A stretch of DNA of 64,000 nt from a virus. Below the pieces are notes generated by a model. That model worked only from the letters and a program-made list of their open reading frames with translations. It did not search any database and was not told the DNA's origin. Made by a program: the position numbers and the translations under genes. This document shows, in pieces, positions 22,835 through 29,790 of the stretch. The stretch is from the IMG/VR virus record IMGVR_UViG_3300026165_000001, positions 1 through 64,000 of that record; one strand, given 5' to 3'. Positions within the stretch are counted from its first letter, which is position 1; each line of letters starts with the position of its first letter.

Positions 22835-23068
22835 TTAACTGCCTGGATAAATTTTAATCACGTCTTGCGGTTCTTGGCTGCCACCAATCGCTCTGTAAGC
22901 ATACTCTTCTTCAACTGAGATTCGGTCTGTTGGATCATAATATGTTTGTAAATGGTTGATCAGATCACCCACAGTCATTCCATCCAAGTCCACAATATCC
23001 AATCGTGAACCTTGAGTCTTTTTAGCTTCCTTAACACCCGCAAGAGCTTTTATTCTGTTAATATCCAT
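22835..23068 (-). CDS. Hypothetical protein with LAGVKE N-terminus
   Basis: A 77-residue protein. MDINRIKALAGVKE resembles the N-terminus of the protein at 13278 (MNLDRLKALSGINE) and ends in a possible VxE cleavage site. Beyond this the two differ: here a LDIVDLDGMTVGDLINHLQT segment and an acidic C-terminus ending DVIKIYPGS. AGGATAAG precedes the ATG. It stands between gp13 and the GNAT-like gene; probably a minor virion or core protein. Confidence 0.6.
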   Translation of the reverse strand: MDINRIKALAGVKEAKKTQGSRLDIVDLDGMTVGDLINHLQTYYDPTDRISVEEEYAYRAIGGSQEPQDVIKIYPGS

Positions 23069-23072
23069 AATC

Positions 23073-23813
23073 TTATCCTATAATGATTCCAAGCCCAGCA
23101 CTACCTTCTTTGTAGAGCTTGATATCTTCTTCTAGCTGAGCCATGGTTTCTGCTGCATCAGCTTTGAGTTGATCGCCATTTAGCGTAGTGCCTCCCTGTG
23201 GACCAGCAACAGTTGCAAACTTGCCACGAGCTTCGCCCAGCATGAACTTGCTCATAGCCAATGAATACTCTTTGATCCATGGAAGCGCATAGTGATCTAC
23301 AAACAAGTCGTCTTCTTCACGATATTGATAGACATGTGCGTATATAGGACGCGGATATCGTGGTCGACGGTGCAATATCAACTGGTGCTTGGTGCGGTTC
23401 CACGTATATGTGTATTCAGCACCGAACAAACGACCAAGGGTTTCGTGATATTGAGCTAGGAAGTCATACATAGCAAGTGTTCCGCTCTGTCCGCTTCCAT
23501 AGCCGCGCAGGAAGGTGTTCCAGTAGTTTGCTTCAAATGGTTCAAACTCAACACCGGTTGATGTTGTTCCGCTTACTCTTCCGTAAAGATCTTTTACGTC
23601 AATGATATTGTCTGGAAATGTGTATGTGTTGACATCTTCGGTAATCTCAAAAAAGTGAAAGTTTTCTTCGACAGCGTTCTCACTTCGTTGTCTATATTTT
23701 TCTAAGGCTTTGTCGATTGATAGTTCATAGTGCTCAGGGTCGAGTTCAACGTCAACCATCTGGCCACCAAGTCTCAACTCAATCTCTTTTGTGATTTTTG
23801 CGCGATCTGTCAT
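23073..23813 (-). CDS. 13: Neck protein gp13-like
   Basis: A 246-residue protein with the gp13 pattern: an N-terminal ELRLGGQMVDVELDPEHYEL and ALEKYRQRSENAVEENFHFF, followed by NTYTFPDNIIDVKDLYGR. gp13 and gp14 form the head-completion neck through which the tail is attached. T4 gp13 is 309 residues. It is divergent from gp14 (23875) across a 61-bp region with a late octamer for each. CAGGAG precedes the ATG. Confidence 0.75.
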   Translation of the reverse strand: MTDRAKITKEIELRLGGQMVDVELDPEHYELSIDKALEKYRQRSENAVEENFHFFEITEDVNTYTFPDNIIDVKDLYGRVSGTTSTGVEFEPFEANYWNTFLRGYGSGQSGTLAMYDFLAQYHETLGRLFGAEYTYTWNRTKHQLILHRRPRYPRPIYAHVYQYREEDDLFVDHYALPWIKEYSLAMSKFMLGEARGKFATVAGPQGGTTLNGDQLKADAAETMAQLEEDIKLYKEGSAGLGIIIG

Positions 23814-23833
23814 AAAGTGCTCCTGCTGTCAGG

Positions 23834-23841
23834 TATTTATT
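23834..23841 (-). promoter_or_regulatory. Late promoter octamer of gp13 (divergent pair)
   Basis: Minus-strand AATAAATA followed by C, 20 nt before ATG 23813. The plus-strand octamer for gp14 is 9 bp away, so the two late promoters are back to back. Confidence 0.7.
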
Positions 23842-23850
23842 GCGATACTG

Positions 23851-23858
23851 GATAAATA
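23851..23858 (+). promoter_or_regulatory. Late promoter octamer of gp14 (divergent pair)
   Basis: Plus-strand GATAAATA followed by C, 16 nt before ATG 23875. Confidence 0.75.
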
Positions 23859-23874
23859 CCCGAAAGGAATCGCT

Positions 23875-24981
23875 ATGCCTCGCCTCTCTATGTGGAGTCC
23901 AAATAAGACCAACGACTACAAGTTCTTTGACCGCACTATCCGCGAGCAGTTTCATGTTGGCGGGACGGGGGCAATTATTCACAAGTATGTTGGTCCTGAA
24001 GATGGACAACTATCAGATGATCCTAGTCGACCTGATTATCAAAACAATAATGTTATAAACGAAACAACTATACAAGACTTGCTGTTACTTGAAAATCGTG
24101 ACCGCAAGTATGACAAAGATCTATACGAATTGCGCGGCATTTATAATGTAAGCGATAACGACTTTGACCTCACACAATTTGGCCTATTCCTTACAAACGA
24201 CACACTATACATGACATTCCACCTTAATGAAATGGTTGAAGTTTTGGGACGTAAACTCATGAGTGGCGACGTTATTGAGTTGCCGCATCTTATCGAACAA
24301 TATGCTCTTGATGCAGACACGCCGCCCATTCCTAAATTCTATACTGTTAGTGATGGTAACAGAGGTGGTGAAGGTTTTAGTGCTACTTGGTGGCCACACA
24401 TTTGGCGTGCCAAGCTTGAACCAATTACTGACAGCCAAGAGTTTGACGATATCCTAGGAAATGCAGATGATGCCGACAGTATGAAGAATGTATTCAGCAC
24501 ATTTGCCAAAGAAATGGATATCACTGACGCTGTAGTTGAAAGTGCTGCGGGAAATGATCCTATTGGCGGCGCTACTCAGCTTGTAGATCATCTCTACAAC
24601 TATGTCAATGAACAAGGATATAATTGGGATCCTGGCGAGACTATAGCATCAGGCGATAATTTTCCAAGCACACCAAATCAAGGTGACTTCTACATACGCA
24701 CAGATTTTCGTCCAAACCGTCTCTTTGTTTACAGGGATACACGTTGGGTGAGACTATACGATAACATCGACGACCGCACTTGGAGCGATAGAACGTTCAA
24801 TGCTTCAACCTTTGTAAATAATATCGATACAGATGTAGCCACAGGGCGAGAATATAATTCACGCCAGAGCATTGAAGATGCGATTCGTCCACGAGCAGAT
24901 TATGATGGCAACGCGGATGTTGATCTGGATGAAAGTTTTGATGTTAGTTTCAATAACAAAGATTTTGGAAATGATCCATAA
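23875..24981 (+). CDS. 14: Neck protein gp14
   Basis: A 368-residue neck protein. ATG 23875 is chosen because AAAGGAA is 6 nt upstream. Blocks typical of T4-like gp14 are seen: YKFFDRTIREQFHVGGTGA, LLLLENRDRKYDKDLYELRG, FDLTQFGLFLTNDTLYMTF, HLNEMVEVLGRKLMSGDVIE. T4 gp14 is 256 residues; the extra length includes a module FPSTPNQGDFYIRTD...RDTRWVRLYD (around residues 263-295) like those in gp18. It joins the head with gp13 and gp15. Confidence 0.92.
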   Translation: MPRLSMWSPNKTNDYKFFDRTIREQFHVGGTGAIIHKYVGPEDGQLSDDPSRPDYQNNNVINETTIQDLLLLENRDRKYDKDLYELRGIYNVSDNDFDLTQFGLFLTNDTLYMTFHLNEMVEVLGRKLMSGDVIELPHLIEQYALDADTPPIPKFYTVSDGNRGGEGFSATWWPHIWRAKLEPITDSQEFDDILGNADDADSMKNVFSTFAKEMDITDAVVESAAGNDPIGGATQLVDHLYNYVNEQGYNWDPGETIASGDNFPSTPNQGDFYIRTDFRPNRLFVYRDTRWVRLYDNIDDRTWSDRTFNASTFVNNIDTDVATGREYNSRQSIEDAIRPRADYDGNADVDLDESFDVSFNNKDFGNDP

Positions 24982-26333
24982 TGCAATATTTTTACGATGA
25001 ACAAATAAGAAAATACCTCTTGCAATTTGTGCGAATTTTCGGAAATTTCACAGTTCAAAAAGGTTTTGATGCACAAGGAAATCCTGTTTACGAAACTGTG
25101 CCTGCGCGTTATGGTGACATGAGTAGACAAGTCGGTCATATTCTCAAAGAAAATAGCGAGAACAGTTTAAACACTGTTCCTTTCATTAGTTGCTATGTTA
25201 ACAATCTTGAAATGAAACCAGATCTCCGTCGTTATCCTCAATTTGAAGAAACTCTACAAGTAATAGAAAAAGAGTTTGATGAGGATAGCCATACCTATCT
25301 AGAAAACCCAGGCCAGAGCTATAATGTGACGCGTTACCAACCTGTGCCATATTTGCTTACCATGAACGTTGACATTTGGACCAGCAATACTGATCAAAAG
25401 CTTCAGCTTCTTGAACAAATTCTTGTCTTGTTCAATCCTGGAATCAACCTACACACAAATCAAAACACACTGGATTGGACCAGTCTTGCATATTGTGAAA
25501 TGACAAATACGACTTGGTCAAGTCGTAGTCTTCCAAGCGGAGCCGATACTGTTATTGATGTCGCAACGCTAACATTTGAGATGCCTATCTTTATCAATCC
25601 TCCTGTCCGTGTTCAGCGTATGAATATCATCCATACTATCCTTACACAAATTCATACCCTAGACTTGGAAGACTTTGAAACTTGGACTGTGGACGCAATC
25701 ACAGGAGATAATAGCAGCTTTGTGGTCACAACACTGGAAGATTATTGGATTCGTTTTGAAGATGGCAGCGCCTTGTTGTTACAACGCAATGGTGATGATC
25801 AAGGTGGTTTAGGCACAGTTCTAAATTGGGAGAAGGATGTGTTCAGCAATTATGGTGAATTGCGTCCTGGCATAAGTCAGATTCGTTTACGTCAGGGTGA
25901 CGACGTAACAGATCCCAGTAGCGATGTAATAGGAACGATTGATTTTGATCCAAACAATAACCAAAGATTAATAGTAAATATTGATGCAGACACTCTTCCT
26001 AACAACACACAAGGAACGGTTGACGCTATTATCAATCCACAAAATACAGGCCCGGGTGATGGCAACTTGCCCAGTGCAGTTCTTGGACAGAGATATCTTG
26101 TGCTTGACGAAGTTCCAAGTGGTGGAATTTGGGGGACCATTACAGCGGGCAAAAACGATATTATTGAATTTAATGGTGGTTCATGGGTCGTCAGTTTTGA
26201 CTCAAGTGCTAATGGTGGCACAGAATATGTAACTAATACTGCTACCGGAGATCAATTTGAGTGGACTGGTGAGTTTTGGCAGAACAGTTATGAAGGCACT
26301 TACCGAGAAGGTTGGTGGCGTCTTTACATATAA
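24981..26333 (+). CDS. 15: Tail sheath terminator / completion protein (gp15-like)
   Basis: A 450-residue protein whose first 240 residues match the T4-like tail completion family: MQYFYDEQIRKYLLQFVRIF, VPARYGDMSRQVGHILKENS, NTDQKLQLLEQILVLFNPGI and FEMPIFINPPVRVQRM. It would cap the finished tail for head joining. T4 gp15 is 272 residues; the remaining 200 residues here are an extension ending in a module (NDIIEFNGGSWVV, GEFWQNSYEGTYREGWWRLY). Its ATG overlaps the gp14 stop (TAATG). gp3 and gp15 are hard to tell apart by eye. Confidence 0.75.
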   Translation: MQYFYDEQIRKYLLQFVRIFGNFTVQKGFDAQGNPVYETVPARYGDMSRQVGHILKENSENSLNTVPFISCYVNNLEMKPDLRRYPQFEETLQVIEKEFDEDSHTYLENPGQSYNVTRYQPVPYLLTMNVDIWTSNTDQKLQLLEQILVLFNPGINLHTNQNTLDWTSLAYCEMTNTTWSSRSLPSGADTVIDVATLTFEMPIFINPPVRVQRMNIIHTILTQIHTLDLEDFETWTVDAITGDNSSFVVTTLEDYWIRFEDGSALLLQRNGDDQGGLGTVLNWEKDVFSNYGELRPGISQIRLRQGDDVTDPSSDVIGTIDFDPNNNQRLIVNIDADTLPNNTQGTVDAIINPQNTGPGDGNLPSAVLGQRYLVLDEVPSGGIWGTITAGKNDIIEFNGGSWVVSFDSSANGGTEYVTNTATGDQFEWTGEFWQNSYEGTYREGWWRLYI

Positions 26334-26336
26334 ATA
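26329..26336 (+). promoter_or_regulatory. Late promoter octamer TATAAATA, leaderless type
   Basis: Perfect TATAAATA that includes the TAA stop of the gp15-like gene, then GACAC, then ATG 26342: a 5-nt gap with no Shine-Dalgarno. Confidence 0.65.
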
Positions 26337-26341
26337 GACAC

Positions 26342-26785
26342 ATGACAATCAGAGCAAGCGGATGTATTCTACTAAGCGAGAATACAAAAAGGATTTTGCT
26401 TCAGCTACGAAAACCAGACCGCAAAAACAAAAATTATTGGGGATTTTGGGGAGGCACACAAGAAGGCCAAGAACTTCCTGTGCAAACAATTGAGCGTGAA
26501 TTGGAAGAAGAGCTTGGATTTTTGCCTGACATTACTAAATTTATTCCAATACATAAAATGGTGAGTAATGACGAATCATTTGAGTATGACACATTCCTCG
26601 CCACTGTTCCTCAAGAATTTACACCCAACATAAATGGCGAAAGCGAAGGCTACGCCTGGGTTAACTACGACCGTTATCCAGTTCCGTTACACCCAGGCGC
26701 TAAAATAGTTCTTCAAAATCCTCGTATAATAAGTAAGATCAAAACTGTGGTCGATCAGCTTGTCACTGCCCAGGACATCAGATAA
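26342..26785 (+). CDS. Nudix hydrolase
   Basis: A 147-residue Nudix (MutT-type) pyrophosphohydrolase. The box G-x5-E-x7-R-E-U-x-E-E-x-G-U is complete: Gly38, Glu44, Arg52-Glu53, Glu56-Glu57, Gly59-Phe60. It should cleave nucleoside diphosphates linked to a moiety X; substrate unknown. The ATG lies 5 nt after a perfect late octamer; an upstream TTG/GTG at 26312-26315 behind GAGAAGG is an alternative start. It ends 5 nt before the convergent fibre gene. Late expression of a Nudix enzyme is unexpected for nucleotide-pool cleaning. Confidence 0.88.
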   Translation: MTIRASGCILLSENTKRILLQLRKPDRKNKNYWGFWGGTQEGQELPVQTIERELEEELGFLPDITKFIPIHKMVSNDESFEYDTFLATVPQEFTPNINGESEGYAWVNYDRYPVPLHPGAKIVLQNPRIISKIKTVVDQLVTAQDIR

Positions 26786-26790
26786 TACAT

Positions 26791-27870
26791 TTATGCTAGA
26801 TCGCCTTTGATATTAACAACGTTATTGTCAATAAACTTAATCGTTACAACGCCATATTGACCTGCTGATTGAGTTAAGCCTCCAAGACTTAAAATAGTAA
26901 CAGCTTCTGCTAGAGAAGTAAAATTTAATGCACCCGATCCTGATTGTTCGATATAAAATTCATCTCCAACTGAAAATGTGTTTGATGGAATTTCTACATC
27001 AAAAGGCAATCCACCTGAGTTATTAAGTCGTATGTATGTGCCTGCGTCAATTCCTGCAAGATTGAAAAGGAAATCAGCGGTTACATCTAGAACAGTTGGA
27101 AAACCTCCTCCTCCTCCACCACCACTTTCTATAGCAATATTCGCTTGTCCAGATCCAGCATCTGTAACCGTAACACTAGAACCTGTGAAGTTCAATGTTG
27201 ATGCTGTTCCTACGATGCTCACACCATCATCTTCTACAGCAAAAGATCCACCTCCACCCGAGGAATCAATAGTAATTGTTCCAGCACCATCATCATATGT
27301 AAGTGTGATATTTGATCCAGCAACAAGAAGATCATTTACTCGATCGTCTACTCGTTCATCTGTGTAATATAGATTGCTACCCTCAGATATTTGTGCGGTG
27401 GTTGATGGTCCATTGATTGTTAGTAGGTTAGAACCATCATCGTAACTTAATCCAATATTTGTTCCACCAGCTAACATTGCAGCAACACGGTCGTCTACTC
27501 TTTCGTCTGTAAAATAAAGATTACTACCTTCTGCTAAATCTCCGGTATCATTACCACTTAAATCAACATTACCATCATTTATTTGCTCCCAAACAGCGGT
27601 AACATTTGTGTTGTCCAAACAGACATATATTGCATCATTTGTTTCATCAATCCAAAAATCACCAACAGCAAATTTACCATTACCACCACTACCGTCAACA
27701 TCATCGTTAACAGTGGGCGCGGCAGTTTTGCCTGTAATTTTGAATGGAACACTGTCTGATATATTATCAAAATGTGTGCGTAAATCCTCAGCGGTAATTC
27801 CGCCTGTTGCGTTCGTTGCGAACAATGTATCTGTTAATGTTCTAAAGGTGCTGTTTGAAACTTGTGCCAT
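26791..27870 (-). CDS. Tail fibre protein with short repeats
   Basis: A 359-residue fibre-type protein. Two copies of a repeat (EGSNLYFTDERVDDRVAAML and EGSNLYYTDERVDDRVNDLL), each followed by a GxNIxLxYDDG strand unit, match the repeats of the 1026-residue fibre at 29791. Glycine-rich stretches (GGGGGGGF) break the middle. Residues 48-95 hold an FxxGDFWIDETND..WEQI module of the gp18 type. It probably forms a trimeric shaft or tip for receptor contact, and may be the distal partner of the large fibre. Confidence 0.75.
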   Translation of the reverse strand: MAQVSNSTFRTLTDTLFATNATGGITAEDLRTHFDNISDSVPFKITGKTAAPTVNDDVDGSGGNGKFAVGDFWIDETNDAIYVCLDNTNVTAVWEQINDGNVDLSGNDTGDLAEGSNLYFTDERVDDRVAAMLAGGTNIGLSYDDGSNLLTINGPSTTAQISEGSNLYYTDERVDDRVNDLLVAGSNITLTYDDGAGTITIDSSGGGGSFAVEDDGVSIVGTASTLNFTGSSVTVTDAGSGQANIAIESGGGGGGGFPTVLDVTADFLFNLAGIDAGTYIRLNNSGGLPFDVEIPSNTFSVGDEFYIEQSGSGALNFTSLAEAVTILSLGGLTQSAGQYGVVTIKFIDNNVVNIKGDLA

Positions 27871-27944
27871 ATTTACTTACTCTTGCCTTTTCTGGATTCT
27901 ATCCTGTCTTACTATCTTAATTATCTGTTTTTTCTCGTCGTGGA

Positions 27945-28529
27945 TCAATACTCTTTAATTCCGTATAAAAATCCTCGTCCAGTCATAACACTAGCTGGCA
28001 TCTGGAATCTTAGATTTGTTATATCACTAGTAGTAAAGCGCATTCCGCCAAACTGACAAAGCACTGGTCGATCACCGTTAGCAACTGTTGAGTGATAACT
28101 TCCAGCACCCACAAATCCCGTATAGGCTCCAGCCTCATTGGCATTAAAAATCAACATCTCTAGTCTGAGACCATCCCTTGCACCATCATTACCAATTCCT
28201 TCACCTGAAGCATTGAAGATTAAACGATTATCAACCTCAGTATATAAACTGTTTCCAGCGCCATCTCTGCTTTGGGCAATAGTTGAGTAATCACCACTCG
28301 TGCTGTCCCATGAGACTCCGTTATCTGTTGATGTTTCCATTTCAAAAACACCATCATTTGATGCAAATACAGTATTCACGAAACGGACAACATAAACCGG
28401 ATATGATCCATCTAGATTAAAGATCACACTGGTCGCAGAAAAGTTTTGTGCATCTAGTCGTATCTCAGCCGGACGATAGATTCCCTTTCCGCGGTATCGT
28501 AATTCATTAGTTCTTAGTGTTCCACTCAT
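27945..28529 (-). CDS. Putative fibre-tip / receptor-binding protein
   Basis: A 194-residue beta-rich protein ending NLRFQMPASVMTGRGFLYGI. The G-x-x-LYGI-type ending recurs in small tail or fibre proteins of marine phages and in the neighbour at 29215 (TSIGMSLYGRNY). It is cotranscribed with the next two genes (ATGA overlap at 28526-28529) and with the large fibre. Likely displayed at the fibre end or baseplate for receptor or polysaccharide binding. Family assignment is by ending and context only. Confidence 0.6.
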   Translation of the reverse strand: MSGTLRTNELRYRGKGIYRPAEIRLDAQNFSATSVIFNLDGSYPVYVVRFVNTVFASNDGVFEMETSTDNGVSWDSTSGDYSTIAQSRDGAGNSLYTEVDNRLIFNASGEGIGNDGARDGLRLEMLIFNANEAGAYTGFVGAGSYHSTVANGDRPVLCQFGGMRFTTSDITNLRFQMPASVMTGRGFLYGIKEY

Positions 28530-29215
28530 AGGCTTTGTCCTACTCTTCCCATGTTGTTTGTTGGTTTTTGTCTCACATATAGCACAGCTCTACCTGTAAT
28601 AGTCTCGTCGTTCTCTGTCATAAATGCAAATCCCACAGCGGGATTTGCAAGGGCTACATGACTACCTCCACCACTTGGCATGACAAATACATTATCACTC
28701 CCATTAAGTTGAACTCCCATTGATGAGAATGCGAAAAATTTTCCTAGGGCCACATAAATTTCACCACTCCATCCACCTGCTGTATCCTCATCTCGAATAT
28801 CAGCCGGGTGTAGCATGGCATCGTTCTGTCCACTTCCTCCAGGGGTATCAACATCAGGGGTTCCATCAGCTTGGAGTTCGATATAACTCCAGCTCTTATT
28901 TCCATCATTAAGTATAGGGGCAAGTCGGTGACCATTAGTTCCTCTTGACAGTGGAACCAGTTGGAATCTCCTCGCATCAACCGTTGTGTGTAGGTTAAGA
29001 CAAAGTATTCTGAATTCGAATAGATTTAAGTCTTCTTCATTTGGAGTGAATCCAAATGTCCGTTCGATTACATCAATACCATCCCACCCAGGCATTCTGG
29101 GATCACCAACAGTGCTACCAGGAAGGGACCCAAAGTCAATACTATCCACATAGGACCAGTCCCGGTATATGCTTTCGCCGTTGCCGTCAAGAAGATCGTC
29201 AATGGTAGTTGTCAT
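28526..29215 (-). CDS. Putative fibre-associated protein
   Basis: A 229-residue beta-rich protein (FEFRILCLNLHTTVDARRFQ, AVGFAFMTENDETITGRAVL). It lacks the LYG ending but shares with its neighbours a jelly-roll-like strand content and Asp/Gly-rich loops. It overlaps both neighbours by 1-4 nt. A role in receptor contact as part of the fibre operon is the best guess; no enzymatic residues stand out. Confidence 0.6.
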   Translation of the reverse strand: MTTTIDDLLDGNGESIYRDWSYVDSIDFGSLPGSTVGDPRMPGWDGIDVIERTFGFTPNEEDLNLFEFRILCLNLHTTVDARRFQLVPLSRGTNGHRLAPILNDGNKSWSYIELQADGTPDVDTPGGSGQNDAMLHPADIRDEDTAGGWSGEIYVALGKFFAFSSMGVQLNGSDNVFVMPSGGGSHVALANPAVGFAFMTENDETITGRAVLYVRQKPTNNMGRVGQSL

Positions 29216-29781
29216 TAATAGTTCCTTCCATAAAGAGACATGCCTATCGAGGTTAAATCACCGCCGGGCTCATGTAAAGATACGAATGTGATCTTGGTTG
29301 AGGGATTGTAGGCGCCAGTGGCTCGGAACCTATTTGAATACAAGGCGCCACTAAACTCAAAGTGAGTTGGTGCCGCTGCATATGGATCGAAGATGAGCGT
29401 TCTCAAGGTTTCATCACCTGAGGTGTTGCTAGATATGCTGTTTTTAATACTGTCTCCCCCAGTTGAATTAGTCCCAAAAAAAGCGCCTGTGTTATTTACA
29501 CCATATGAAATATAAGAGTAATCATTTGTGGTAATCCATGTAGGGGTGCTACCAGTGTTTGTTGCTACACGGAATTCTATATCGGTCCCGAATCCTCCAC
29601 TGATGGCAAAAATTTCCATCTCAAGATAATCATAGTCACCATCATATGGTTGGATGTCAAATCCAAGATAATCAGTATTCAATTCCCCTTCACTTCCCCG
29701 GAAGAAGCTGTCAAGTAGCACTCTCTCATTCATATTGTTTCCGTCCAGATCTTGAAGTGATCCAATTTGTAATGTGCTCAT
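29215..29781 (-). CDS. Putative fibre-tip protein
   Basis: A 188-residue beta-rich protein (GDYDYLEMEIFAISGGFGTD, TKITFVSLHEPGGDLTSIGM) ending in MSLYGRNY. It is of the same small tip type as the protein at 27945-28529. AAGGAGG is a strong ribosome site before ATG 29781. It follows the large fibre by 9 nt and is cotranscribed with it. Confidence 0.6.
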   Translation of the reverse strand: MSTLQIGSLQDLDGNNMNERVLLDSFFRGSEGELNTDYLGFDIQPYDGDYDYLEMEIFAISGGFGTDIEFRVATNTGSTPTWITTNDYSYISYGVNNTGAFFGTNSTGGDSIKNSISSNTSGDETLRTLIFDPYAAAPTHFEFSGALYSNRFRATGAYNPSTKITFVSLHEPGGDLTSIGMSLYGRNY

Positions 29782-29790
29782 ATGTCCTCC

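Noticed and set aside
26312-26341. Upstream TTG/GTG start for the Nudix gene
   Set aside because: Not fully excluded because GAGAAGG precedes it, but it would put the late octamer inside the coding region and add ten residues with no Nudix counterpart.
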